Under the pieces are notes generated by a model. That model did no database searches and was not told where the DNA came from. It saw only the letters and a list, made by a program, of their open reading frames with translations. Both the position numbers and the translations under genes were made by a program. 11,185 nucleotides of DNA from Elusimicrobiota bacterium (GTDB lineage: Bacteria > Elusimicrobiota > Elusimicrobia > O2-12-FULL-59-9): the NCBI GenBank assembly GCA_016206405.1, contig JACQRQ010000069.1:1-11185 (forward strand), read 5' to 3'. Positions 1 through 7,161 of this stretch are shown in pieces. Positions within the stretch are counted from its first letter, which is position 1, and every line of letters starts with the position of its first letter.

Positions 1-2284
1 GGGTGATTTCATCTTTTCCATCGGATTCCAGCGCCGCCTCTATCTTGTCAAAATTGATTTCCCAGCGGTTGCTGCCTTCCGGCTTATGAATGTAGCCCTG
101 AATTTCAAGGAGGCTGAGCAAATTGGTGGCGCGCGCGGAGGAGCCGAAGTGGGCCTTGAGGAGGTCTTGGGAAATGCGCCGCCTTTCGCTGACCAGCTTG
201 AGCGCGGTCAACAGCTCCTTTTTGTGCTGCGTGGCTTTTTCCGGATCGTCGAGTTCCTCCGGGGTCGTCGCGTAGAGAGCCTCATAGGCAGGGCGTCCCT
301 GCTTGCGCAAGAAATCGGCGATGCGCTTGATCTCGCTTTCCGAGACATAAGCCCCCTGGATGCGCGACGGCCTTTGAGCGCCGGTCGCCAAATAGAGCAT
401 ATCCCCGCGGCCCAAAAGGTCCTCGGCCCCCTGCGCGTCCAAAATGACGCGCGAATCGACTTTGCTGATGACCTGCAGAGAGACGCGGGCCGTCAGATTC
501 GCCTTGATGATGCCGGTGATCACGTCCACCGAGGGACGCTGGGTCGAAAGGACCAAGTGTATTCCCACGGCCCGCGCCATCTGGGAGAGCCTCTGGATGG
601 AGTCTTCCACGGCGTCTTTAGAGGTGAGCATAAGGTCCGCCAGTTCGTCGATGATGACGACGATGTAATACTCTTTGGGCTCGCCGCGCCGCGCGGCCTC
701 CTCGTTGTAAGAGGAGATGCTGCGCACGTTGTATTTGGAAAATTTATCGTAGCGCTGCTCCATAATTTTGGTCAAAGCTTTGAGCGAGCGCGCCGCCGCC
801 TTGGGATGGGTGACGACGGAGACGTCCCGCGCGGGAGTCTGGGGGTCGTAAAGATGAGGGATGCCTTCATAAAAGGTGAGCTCCAGGCGCTTGGGATCAA
901 CGAGCAGCAGCTTGACCTCATCCGGGCGGGCGCGGAAAAGGATGGAGAGGATCAGCGCGTGGATGAAGACGCTCTTGCCGCTGTTGGTGGCGCCGGCCAC
1001 GAGCAAATGCGGCATCTGGACCAGATCGTCGACGAGCGGCTTTCCCTCGGCGGTTTTGCCCATCGCGATGACCAGCGGCGATTTGCTACGGGTGAAGCCC
1101 TCCGATTCCATGATTTCCCGCAGGCCTACGATGGCCGGCTGGCGGTTCGGTATCTCGATGCCGATGGCGGCTTTGCCGGGTATCGGCGCCAAAATCCGGA
1201 TGCTGGAGGCCTGCATCGCCAGCGCCAAGTCGTTGGAAAGGGTGACGATCGAACTCACCTTGACCCCGGGCGCGGGCGTCAACTCGTAACGGGTGATGAC
1301 CGGGCCGGGGCTAAAGCCGCTGGAGCGGGCGTCGATTCCGAAATTATGCAGCGTCTGTTCCAGGCGCCGCATCGAATCGCGCACTTCCTCGCCGGTGGGA
1401 CCATGAAAGGCTACGGCTTGCTCCAGCAGGCTCACGGGCGGCAATTCATACGGCGGGGCGACGACGGGGGCGGCTTTGCCCGGCGGCGACGCCGCGTTTT
1501 TGGCTGGAGGCTGAGCCGCCTCCTCCAATCCAGGCGCGCCGTTCTGCGGCTCGAGCGCGGCGCGGGACCGGGAAGCCGGCGGCGCCGCGGCATCGGATAT
1601 TTGAGTCGCTTCGGAGAGTTCCGGGAAAGGGGTCGGCGAGATGGGAAGGCCCGGCAGCGGGTCCGGTTGGGAGCTGTTTTGCGGAGCGAGCGCCTTCATT
1701 TGGCGGGTCAGTTCCTTGCGGGCCTCGACCCAGTTTTTGTAGTCCTGCCAAAGCCAGCGACCAAATTGGAGGAATAATTTATCCCAGGCGATGTCGAAGA
1801 GAAAATAGGAGCTCAAGAAAAAAAGAAAAATTGCCGCGATCCAAACCCCGGCGGCGCCGGAGGCGGCCGCGATGAATCTGAAGACCGCCGCGCCGGCGGT
1901 TCCCCCCCACGCGTCGAAGCCGAACTGGCGCCCCGCGGCGGCCGCCAGGGACAGCATCGATAGAAAAAAAAGGCCTGAAAAAAAGGCGAACAAAACAAGG
2001 CTGAAGGGCCGCCGCGACAGGGTTTTTCCGAAAAAGCCGTAGAGCAGAAAGGCGGGCAAAAGGTAGGCGAAGCGGCCAAAAGCTTTAAAAAGAGATTCTG
2101 ATAGGGCACGGCCTACGGGGCCCGAAGAGGCGGGAAAAATCAGAAGCCAGGCGACCCAGAGGGCGGCGGCTAAGACCGTGGCGGCGCGACCCGCGGACAC
2201 TACAAAGGAGGTTTTTGCCGGCCGCCGGCTCTTGCGCGAAAGCCTCTGGTAAAAATGACGAGCCGGGTCAAATTTGTATGCCAT
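1..2284 (-). CDS. ftsK: DNA translocase FtsK/SpoIIIE family, C-terminus cut by window edge
   Basis: This is a membrane-anchored, ATP-driven double-stranded DNA pump that clears and sorts chromosome termini at the division septum. The minus-strand frame is open from an ATG at 2284 through the left edge, giving 761 codons without a stop. Seen in order: a basic N-terminus (M-A-Y-K-F-D-P-A-R), four hydrophobic segments at about 28-50, 71-87, 93-113 and 130-165, and a Pro/Ala-rich linker of about 185-330. The motor follows, with Walker A GATNSGKS at 431-438 and Walker B VVIIDELADL ending at D546-E547, then the STQRPSVDVITG segment. Last is a winged-helix gamma domain, about 690-755 (ISQDLLKAHFG...ATNLLSLLEIQGYI). 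Family length is usually about 750-850, so only a few residues are missing. The start overlaps the end of the upstream winged-helix gene by 17 nt and has no clear Shine-Dalgarno, suggesting coupling. The family assignment is very secure; the exact start is likely. Confidence 0.96.
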   Translation of the reverse strand, partial: MAYKFDPARHFYQRLSRKSRRPAKTSFVVSAGRAATVLAAALWVAWLLIFPASSGPVGRALSESLFKAFGRFAYLLPAFLLYGFFGKTLSRRPFSLVLFAFFSGLFFLSMLSLAAAAGRQFGFDAWGGTAGAAVFRFIAAASGAAGVWIAAIFLFFLSSYFLFDIAWDKLFLQFGRWLWQDYKNWVEARKELTRQMKALAPQNSSQPDPLPGLPISPTPFPELSEATQISDAAAPPASRSRAALEPQNGAPGLEEAAQPPAKNAASPPGKAAPVVAPPYELPPVSLLEQAVAFHGPTGEEVRDSMRRLEQTLHNFGIDARSSGFSPGPVITRYELTPAPGVKVSSIVTLSNDLALAMQASSIRILAPIPGKAAIGIEIPNRQPAIVGLREIMESEGFTRSKSPLVIAMGKTAEGKPLVDDLVQMPHLLVAGATNSGKSVFIHALILSILFRARPDEVKLLLVDPKRLELTFYEGIPHLYDPQTPARDVSVVTHPKAAARSLKALTKIMEQRYDKFSKYNVRSISSYNEEAARRGEPKEYYIVVIIDELADLMLTSKDAVEDSIQRLSQMARAVGIHLVLSTQRPSVDVITGIIKANLTARVSLQVISKVDSRVILDAQGAEDLLGRGDMLYLATGAQRPSRIQGAYVSESEIKRIADFLRKQGRPAYEALYATTPEELDDPEKATQHKKELLTALKLVSERRRISQDLLKAHFGSSARATNLLSLLEIQGYIHKPEGSNRWEINFDKIEAALESDGKDEIT

Positions 2285-2675
2285 CGGCGGGAATTTGAGC
2301 GTCGCCGGCCGAAGCCGGAGCGGCGGCCCCCTGCGCGGAGCTTCGGGGACCCGGTGGCGCCAGTGGCGCGGCGGCCCCCTGCGCGGACCTTCGGGGACCC
2401 GGATGCGCCGGCCCCTTCGCAGAGTTCAGGGACGATGGAAGCTCCGGTGGAGCCTGACGAGGCGCGGCGGCTTTGCGGACTTGATAGCCGAGATCGGTCA
2501 GGCTGAGTTCAATGCTTCCTTTATAAAGCAGGGTCCCCAAAGCCAAATAAAGCATGGAATTGGATATCCGGAGGTTGAGCTTGAGCTGAACGGTGTCTTC
2601 CTTGGCGCCATCGGCCAGGCGTTTTTCGATAAGCCCTGCGATTTCCCGAACTTTTTGCTGCATCGCGTCGCTCAT
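2268..2675 (-). CDS. Small winged-helix protein (DUF2582-like) with repetitive Ala/Pro tail
   Basis: This 135-residue protein has two parts. Residues 1 to about 70 look like a winged helix-turn-helix: a helix (QQKVREIAGLIEKRL), then LKLNLRISNSMLYLALGTL, then a short strand-rich end (GSIELSLTDLGYQV). The NSMLYLALG stretch resembles the DUF2582 winged-helix family, which is from memory and not searched. Residues about 75-130 are low-complexity and contain imperfect 16-residue repeats built on GPRxSAQGAAAP, encoded by 48-bp DNA repeats. DNA binding is possible but unproven; no partner or target is visible. It starts 1 nt after the accB stop (TAA-A-ATG) and its end overlaps ftsK, so it is part of the rpsO-pnp-accB-ftsK unit. 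The tail shares identical DNA with the uracil-DNA glycosylase gene. Confidence 0.8.
   Translation of the reverse strand: MSDAMQQKVREIAGLIEKRLADGAKEDTVQLKLNLRISNSMLYLALGTLLYKGSIELSLTDLGYQVRKAAAPRQAPPELPSSLNSAKGPAHPGPRRSAQGAAAPLAPPGPRSSAQGAAAPASAGDAQIPADGIQI
2321..2402 (-). repeat. Two 34-bp direct repeats, 48-bp period
   Basis: The copies at 2321-2354 and 2369-2402 are identical except at one base (g at 2340, c at 2388). A degenerate third copy continues to about 2435. The 48-bp period is a multiple of three, so the array keeps the reading frame and encodes the 16-residue repeat in the winged-helix protein's tail. The region also holds perfect short inverted repeats at 2305-2318 (CCGGC-CGAA-GCCGG) and 2357-2369 (GCGCCA-G-TGGCGC). 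Confidence 0.9.
2393..2422 (-). repeat. Block shared with the uracil-DNA glycosylase gene
   Basis: On the minus (coding) strand this stretch contains CTGCGAAGGGGCCGGCGCAT (2403-2422), which runs directly into CCGGGTCCCC. The 20-mer recurs exactly at 10388-10407. The overlapping 16-mer GCGCATCCGGGTCCCC (2393-2408) recurs exactly at 10318-10333. Both genes read the blocks in the same frame (AKGPAH and AHPGP). Confidence 0.85.
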
Positions 2676-2676
2676 T

Positions 2677-3228
2677 TTAGCGTTTCAACTCTATGGCAAA
2701 AAGGTCCTGGTTGACTTTGACCGGTTTGCCGTCCTCGATGAGGGCTTTTAGAATTTTGCAGGGAAACTCGGCCTTTATTTCGTTAAAAACTTTCATGGCT
2801 TCTATAAGGCAGAGCGTCTGGCCTTCTTTGACTTTGCCCCCCTCCCTGACGAAAGGCGGGCTGGAGGGCGTGGGCGAGCGGTAAAAAATACCCATCATGG
2901 GGCTGCGGATCGCAGGTCCGGACCGCGTTTCCGCCGGGCCCTCGACTGCCTCCGTCTGAGGAACGGGAGGCGCTGAGGCCGGCGCCGCGCCGCCGGCTGG
3001 GGCTCCTGGGGCCCAGGGGACTGCTCCTGAGGTTGCGGAGCGAACCGTCGCGGCCGAAGCCGCTGACGCCGGGGAACGGCGGATGAGGCGGATCAGCCGG
3101 CGATTGTCCGCGATCTCCAGATGCTGGAGTCCCTGCTCCTGCATGAAGCCGTAGGCTTCCCTCAATTCCTGGAGAACGCCGCCGGCTTTGCGGGGCGGCG
3201 TCTTCATCGGGGGCTTGGCCCCGCTCAT
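2677..3228 (-). CDS. accB: Biotin carboxyl carrier protein of acetyl-CoA carboxylase
   Basis: AccB carries the biotin that accepts CO2 from biotin carboxylase (AccC) and passes it to the carboxyltransferase (AccA/AccD), making malonyl-CoA for fatty-acid synthesis in the cytoplasm. It has 183 residues. The N-terminal part, about 15-51, matches the AccB pattern (LREAYGFMQEQGLQHLEIADN...). A low-complexity Ala/Pro linker runs from about 52 to 103. The biotinyl domain, about 105-183, has PMMGIFYRSPTPSSPPFV, a thumb-containing form typical of AccB, and the biotinylation site EAMKVFNEI with K146 as acceptor; the usual form is EAMKLMNEI. The start ATG overlaps the pnp stop as ATGA. accC is not next to it, unlike the common accB-accC pair, so the carboxylase subunit must lie elsewhere. 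Confidence 0.95.
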   Translation of the reverse strand: MSGAKPPMKTPPRKAGGVLQELREAYGFMQEQGLQHLEIADNRRLIRLIRRSPASAASAATVRSATSGAVPWAPGAPAGGAAPASAPPVPQTEAVEGPAETRSGPAIRSPMMGIFYRSPTPSSPPFVREGGKVKEGQTLCLIEAMKVFNEIKAEFPCKILKALIEDGKPVKVNQDLFAIELKR

Positions 3229-5417
3229 GGTTTCCGGAAAGAGCCTCTGCGCGCGTTTTCCGGGCGCGAAGAGCCGCGGTTCGGGCGATCCCCGCCCGTG
3301 AGTTCCGAGCCGGGAAAGAGCACGGCTTTGCGGGAAAGGCGAATTTTGCCCATATTGTCGATCTCGAGGACTTTGACTTCCACCTCGTCTCCCTCGTGCA
3401 GGACGTCCTCGACGCGCTCTACCCGCTTGTTGTCGATTTGGGAGATGTGCAGGAGCCCTTCCTTGCCGGGAAGAATTTCCACGAAGGCGCCGAAGTTGAG
3501 CACGGAAACGACCTTGCCTTTGTAGATTTTGCCGACCTCGGCGTCCGCCATGCTGTACTTGATAATTTGCAGGGCCGCTTCGGCTTTAGGGCCATCAGTG
3601 CCGCAGACGAAAACGTTGCCGTCGTCGTCAACGTCGATCTCCACCTCGTATTCCTCGCACAGCTTGCGTATGTTCTTGCCCCCGGGGCCGATCAAGGCGC
3701 CGATCTTGTCCACGGGGATTTGAATTCTATGCATGCGGGGCGCGTATTTGGAGAGTTCCTGGCGCGGCTGGCGGATGGCGGAGTCCATGAGGTCCAGGAT
3801 ATGGAGCCGGCCGGTCCTGGCCTGCTCCAGGGCCTCCTTCATGATGCTTAAAGACAGGCCGTCGATCTTGATGTCCATCTGAATCGCGGTGATGCCTTTG
3901 CGGGATCCGGCGATTTTGAAATCCATGTCGCCGAGATGATCTTCCAAGCCCATGATGTCCGACAAAATAGCGTGGCGATCGCCGCCGCTGATGAGGCCCA
4001 TGGCGATGCCGCTGCAGGACGCCCGCAGTGGAACGCCGGCGTCAAACAGCGCCAAAGAGCCGCCGCAGACGGAGGCCATGGATGAGGAGCCGTTGGATGC
4101 CAGTATATCGGAAACCAAGCGCAGGGTGTAGGCAAAATCTTCCTCCGGCGGAAGCAGAGGCCAGAGCGCGCGCCTGGCGAGGGCTCCGTGGCCGATCTCC
4201 CGGCGTCCCGGCCCGCGATCAGGCTTGACTTCGCCCGTGGAAAAGCCGGGAAAATTATAGTGGAGAAGAAAGCGCTCCTTGTATTCCCCGTCCAACTCGT
4301 CCATAATCTGCTTGTCCCGAGTGGTCCCGAGCGTGGTGGAGACCAGGGCCTGGGTTTCGCCCCGCGTGAAAATGGCGGAGCCGTGGGTGCGCGGCAGCAC
4401 CGACAGAAGGATTTGAATGGGCCTCACCTCGTCGAGCTTGCGGCCGTCGGCGCGGACTCTCTCGTCAAGCACCATCCGGCGGCTTTCGTCGTAGAGGATG
4501 TCGTCGATCAATTTACGGATGAGCGGGGCGCTGTCCGGGAATTTCTCGGCCAGCGCTTTTTGCGCCTTGTCAACGACGGCGCGGATCGCCGCGTCTCTTT
4601 CGGATTTTGCCAGGAACTGCCTGAGAACCTTTTTAACCGGCTCCTGGGCCAGCGCGGCCGTCTCCGCCTTCATTCCTTCCGGAAAAACGAAAGGCGTCAC
4701 GGTCTTTTTGGGCGCGCCGACCTTCTTCTGCAGCTCAAGCTGGGCGCCGCAGAGCTTGTCGATCTCCGTTTTGGCGGCGCCGAGGGCCTCCAGCAACAGG
4801 TCCTCCGGAAGCTCGGAGGCTCCGCCCTCCACCATCATGATGCCTTCTTTGCGTCCGCTGACGACCATTTCCAGGTCGGAAACGACGCGCTCATCCTTGC
4901 TGGGATTGACGATGAATTTTTCGTTGACGCGGCCGATGCGGACCGCTCCCACCGGACCTTCCCAGGGAATGTCGGAGAGCAGAAGAGCGCAGGAGGCGGC
5001 GTTGATCGCCAGGACGTCGGTGTCATTTTGCGTGTCGGCCGATAATACGATGATGGGGACTTGAGTCTCGGTGTTATAAAACTCGTTGAACAACGGCCGC
5101 AAAGATCGGTCCACCAGCCGGGAACTGAGGACCTCCTTTTGCCTGGACCTGCCCTCCCGCTTGAAAAATCCCCCGGGAATTTGTCCGGCGGCGTAATAGC
5201 GCTCGCGGTAGTCCACCGTCAGAGGGACGAAATCCGGGAATCCCGCTTTGGGGTTGCTGGCGGCGGTGGCGGTCGCCAGGACGACGCTTTCGCCCAGGGT
5301 CACCAACGCGGCGCCGTTGGCGAACTTGGCCAGGCCGCCGGTCTCGAATTTCAAGACCCCGGCTCCTACTTTTGCTTCGATGCTCGTTTTGCTGGTGCTG
5401 TTGTTTGATTGGGTCAT
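3225..5417 (-). CDS. pnp: Polyribonucleotide nucleotidyltransferase (PNPase)
   Basis: PNPase is a trimeric, phosphate-dependent 3'-to-5' exoribonuclease that degrades mRNA and can add tails; it is often part of the degradosome. This 730-residue form has the standard architecture. The first RNase PH domain spans about 12-145 (GGFFKREGR, SRLVDRSLRPLF), followed by the helical domain. The second RNase PH domain, about 325-550, has GRREIGHG at 404-411 and the DMDFK catalytic segment at 497-501. The KH domain has IGPGGKNI at 576-583, and the S1 domain, about 632-702, has GKIYKGKVVSVLNFGAFVEI. I chose the ATG at 5417 because AAGGA lies 7 nt upstream; an in-frame ATG at 5452 lacks a good ribosome site and would add 12 residues. 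It follows rpsO, a classic pairing, and its stop overlaps accB by 4 nt. Confidence 0.97.
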   Translation of the reverse strand: MTQSNNSTSKTSIEAKVGAGVLKFETGGLAKFANGAALVTLGESVVLATATAASNPKAGFPDFVPLTVDYRERYYAAGQIPGGFFKREGRSRQKEVLSSRLVDRSLRPLFNEFYNTETQVPIIVLSADTQNDTDVLAINAASCALLLSDIPWEGPVGAVRIGRVNEKFIVNPSKDERVVSDLEMVVSGRKEGIMMVEGGASELPEDLLLEALGAAKTEIDKLCGAQLELQKKVGAPKKTVTPFVFPEGMKAETAALAQEPVKKVLRQFLAKSERDAAIRAVVDKAQKALAEKFPDSAPLIRKLIDDILYDESRRMVLDERVRADGRKLDEVRPIQILLSVLPRTHGSAIFTRGETQALVSTTLGTTRDKQIMDELDGEYKERFLLHYNFPGFSTGEVKPDRGPGRREIGHGALARRALWPLLPPEEDFAYTLRLVSDILASNGSSSMASVCGGSLALFDAGVPLRASCSGIAMGLISGGDRHAILSDIMGLEDHLGDMDFKIAGSRKGITAIQMDIKIDGLSLSIMKEALEQARTGRLHILDLMDSAIRQPRQELSKYAPRMHRIQIPVDKIGALIGPGGKNIRKLCEEYEVEIDVDDDGNVFVCGTDGPKAEAALQIIKYSMADAEVGKIYKGKVVSVLNFGAFVEILPGKEGLLHISQIDNKRVERVEDVLHEGDEVEVKVLEIDNMGKIRLSRKAVLFPGSELTGGDRPNRGSSRPENARRGSFRKP

Positions 5418-5424
5418 AGGGGTG

Positions 5425-5429
5425 TCCTT
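5425..5429 (-). promoter_or_regulatory. Ribosome binding site of pnp
   Basis: AAGGA on the minus strand lies 7 nt before the ATG at 5417. This decides the pnp start in favour of MTQSNN over the upstream ATG at 5452. Confidence 0.75.
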
Positions 5430-5433
5430 ATAT

Positions 5434-5473
5434 AAGCCGGAAGGATAATCCATGCGGAATTTCCAGCCGGCTT
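5434..5473 (-). promoter_or_regulatory. Inverted repeat in the rpsO-pnp spacer (possible leader stem-loop)
   Basis: AAGCCGG (5467-5473 on the minus strand) pairs perfectly with CCGGCTT (5434-5440), enclosing 26 nt. It ends 4 nt before the pnp ribosome site. In E. coli the pnp leader folds into a stem-loop cut by RNase III, which allows PNPase autoregulation. The similarity here is in position only, so the role is inferred. There is no T-run after it, so it is not an intrinsic terminator. Confidence 0.45.
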
Positions 5474-5483
5474 GGATTTGAGG

Positions 5484-5750
5484 TTATTTCCGAAGTTCAA
5501 GCTGTTTGATGACCTTCTGATAAGTGGAAGGCCCTTCCCTTTTGAGGTAGGTGAGAAGGCGTTTCCGCTTTCCAACGAGCTTGAGAAGGCCCAGCTGCGT
5601 GTGATGATCTTTGCGGTGGAGCTTTAAGTGCTCGGAAAGGTATTGAATTCGCTCGGTCAGCAAAGCAACTTGCACGGAGGTGCTTCCGGTGTCGGTTGGC
5701 TTTTCCCTAAACTTCGCAACGACCTCTTTTTTTCTGGTTTTTGTCATCAT
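5484..5750 (-). CDS. rpsO: 30S ribosomal protein S15
   Basis: S15 is a primary 16S rRNA-binding protein of the small-subunit platform and helps form bridge B4. The 88-residue length is standard. Family signatures are present: TGSTSVQVALLTERIQYLSEHL, then the HRKDHHTQLGLLKLVGKRKRLLTYL core. Two consecutive ATG codons (5750 and 5747) open the gene; either could be the start. No Shine-Dalgarno precedes it, and the promoter's predicted start site is only about 2 nt upstream, so translation from a leaderless mRNA is likely. It heads the unit rpsO-pnp-accB-winged-helix gene-ftsK. Confidence 0.97.
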   Translation of the reverse strand: MMTKTRKKEVVAKFREKPTDTGSTSVQVALLTERIQYLSEHLKLHRKDHHTQLGLLKLVGKRKRLLTYLKREGPSTYQKVIKQLELRK

Positions 5751-5758
5751 TTAAGGAT

Positions 5759-5787
5759 AGTTTAGAAGTTTAGGAGCCGACTGTCAA
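5759..5787 (-). promoter_or_regulatory. Sigma-70-type promoter of the rpsO-pnp unit
   Basis: On the minus strand TTGACA (5782-5787, full -35 consensus) is followed by a 17-nt spacer and TAAACT (5759-5764, four of six -10 matches, including the key T-A...T). Predicted transcription starts near 5752, 2 nt before the first rpsO ATG. A direct repeat AGTTTAG is visible at 5759-5765 and 5767-5773. Confidence 0.75.
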
Positions 5788-5794
5788 GAAATTT

Positions 5795-5808
5795 CCATCC
5801 GCGGACGG
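5795..5808 (-). terminator. Weak terminator-like hairpin after the lipase gene
   Basis: The minus-strand RNA would read CCGUC-CGCG-GAUGG, a 5-bp stem with one G-U pair, followed by AAAUUUCUU. It starts 3 nt after the hydrolase stop and precedes the rpsO promoter, the right place for the end of the greA unit. The stem is short and the U-tract is broken, so this is only a possibility. Confidence 0.25.
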
Positions 5809-5811
5809 CCT

Positions 5812-6648
5812 TCATTCTGCTCCGCGCGCCTCCCCGGCGCTGAAAATAAGGCGGATGAGGGCTTCGGTGAACGCGCGGGGCTCGGTCTGCGGGCGCCGAA
5901 ACCAAGCGCGCGGCGCGCCGCGCGGGCGGACCGTGTCCTCATGGTCGGTCGCCGCCAGATGGATTTCCCTGCTTCCGGGAATGACGGCGTGCTCGGGGAC
6001 GATGAAGCCGTCGTTTTCCCTGCCCGTTCGGCGGCGGATAATCCCGCGATAAACCGGGAACCGGCAAAAGACGTCGTCCGCGACGCTCGCCACCGACCAG
6101 GTGGGCACTTTCTCGGCCGGGAAGGGATAAGCCCGCGTGAACTCTTTGCGGCTGCGAGTCGTGACATCCCATACCGATTGCGTTTGACCGCCCAGCAAAG
6201 GCGCCAGAAATCCGGCCAAAACCCTCAATGCGCCGACTTCCAGCCAAAGGTCGGCGATTGGGGAGCCCTGGTATGGCGCCTGCACGCTCACAAAGCGCCG
6301 GATGCGCGGTTGGGTCTCGGGAAAGAGCGTCAGCGCCGCGGCGGCGTCAACGGCTCCCTTGCTGTGTCCGATGATAACCAGCGGTTTTGAGGACGACAAA
6401 ATCAAGTCCTTGAGGATCGCCGCGTTGGCGGCGACGGGGCCGACGGTGTTGATTTCCCAGGCGATTTTGGCCTCCAGGCCGAAGCTCTGAAGCGTCTTCA
6501 GGGGGAGTGTAAAGTAGCCCGGAGCGAAACGCGACATGTGGCCGGGAACCAGCAGGTAGGCGTATTGCGTCGACTCGGGCGGCAGGGGCGCGGGCGCCCC
6601 GGTTTGACGGCTCCGGTAAAGCCGGACGTATCTTTCGGTGCAATCCAT
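5812..6648 (-). CDS. Alpha/beta-hydrolase, triacylglycerol lipase-like
   Basis: This is a 278-residue putative serine esterase or lipase. Visible fold markers are a strand plus oxyanion-type loop YAYLLVPGHMSRF (about 29-41), the nucleophile elbow GHSKG with Ser96 (94-98), and a lipase-like SVQAPYQGSPIADL (120-133). Candidate acid Asp212 lies in NDGFIVP and candidate base His235 in TDHEDTV. This order and the NDG...DH spacing resemble bacterial triacylglycerol lipases. I see no signal peptide or membrane segment, so a cytoplasmic role is likely and the substrate is unknown. The gene begins immediately after the greA stop (TGAATG) and so should be co-translated with greA. A link to transcript elongation is not obvious. 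Confidence 0.85.
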   Translation of the reverse strand: MDCTERYVRLYRSRQTGAPAPLPPESTQYAYLLVPGHMSRFAPGYFTLPLKTLQSFGLEAKIAWEINTVGPVAANAAILKDLILSSSKPLVIIGHSKGAVDAAAALTLFPETQPRIRRFVSVQAPYQGSPIADLWLEVGALRVLAGFLAPLLGGQTQSVWDVTTRSRKEFTRAYPFPAEKVPTWSVASVADDVFCRFPVYRGIIRRRTGRENDGFIVPEHAVIPGSREIHLAATDHEDTVRPRGAPRAWFRRPQTEPRAFTEALIRLIFSAGEARGAE

Positions 6649-7122
6649 TCAATCGCCGGGCTCGGTCTTCACTATTTTGAAGGTCTTGCGCCCGGCCGGC
6701 AAATCCACGGACACCTCATCTCCCATTTTGTGGCCGAGGACTCCCTGAGCCAGGGGAGCGAAAACGGAAATTTTTCCTCCCAGCGGATCGGATTCCTCCT
6801 CGCCCACCAAAGTGTAGGCCAACTCTTCGCCGCTTTCCTTCTCCTGCAGCGTCACCTTCACCCCGATTCGCACTTCGTCTTTGGGGATGTCCAGCTCCTC
6901 GATGATTTGCGCCGTCCTGATTTTTCGCTCGACCTCATCGATTCGCCTTAGAATCTCGGCTTGCCGTTCCTTGGCGTAGGTGTATTCGGCGTTTTCGCGC
7001 AGGTCTCCTTTTTCAGCGGCCTCGCCTATTTCCTTGGAAAGTTTTCGCTTGTGCTCCTTCAACTTCGCCAGATCGGTGACGAGCTTCTCATAGCCTTTAC
7101 GGCTTAGGTAGCTGCCGGCCAT
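6649..7122 (-). CDS. greA: Transcription elongation factor GreA
   Basis: GreA enters the secondary channel of RNA polymerase and stimulates cleavage of backtracked RNA, rescuing stalled complexes. The 157-residue length is normal. The N-terminal coiled coil runs to about residue 77 and carries the tip motif GDLRENAEY, with the acidic residues D40 and E43 that position catalytic Mg2+. The FKBP-like C-terminal domain follows (TLVGEEESDPLGGKISVFAPLAQGVLG). GGAGG ends 4 nt before the ATG (7127-7131), supporting this start. It is first in a two-gene unit with the hydrolase and has its own strong promoter. Confidence 0.97.
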   Translation of the reverse strand: MAGSYLSRKGYEKLVTDLAKLKEHKRKLSKEIGEAAEKGDLRENAEYTYAKERQAEILRRIDEVERKIRTAQIIEELDIPKDEVRIGVKVTLQEKESGEELAYTLVGEEESDPLGGKISVFAPLAQGVLGHKMGDEVSVDLPAGRKTFKIVKTEPGD

Positions 7123-7142
7123 TGCGCCTCCGCAAACCGTGA

Positions 7143-7159
7143 TTTTTCGCGACGAAAAA
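7143..7159. promoter_or_regulatory. Perfect palindrome at the greA transcription start
   Basis: TTTTTCG (7143-7149), CGA, CGAAAAA (7153-7159): 7-bp arms with a 3-nt centre. It spans the predicted start site near 7155 and the early leader. It fits an operator for a dimeric repressor or a weak leader hairpin; which regulator would bind is unknown. Confidence 0.5.
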
Positions 7160-7161
7160 CA

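Noticed and set aside
86..1777. 563-codon open frame on the plus strand
   Set aside because: It is exactly antisense to ftsK, whose motor motifs and frame are unambiguous. The translation is Arg/Gly/Asp-rich with no recognisable domain, the usual shadow in GC-rich DNA.
2321..2402. CRISPR-like array
   Set aside because: Only two close copies in a coding frame, with a 14-bp interval and a degenerate third copy; no spacers of uniform length and no cas genes.
3005..3017. Palindrome CCTGGG-G-CCCAGG in the accB linker as a further copy of the dispersed repeat
   Set aside because: It shares no long exact match with the two repeat-bearing sites; short GC palindromes are expected in Ala/Pro/Gly-coding DNA.
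4188..5045. 285-codon open frame on the plus strand
   Set aside because: Antisense to conserved PNPase domains; the composition looks like a reverse-complement shadow.
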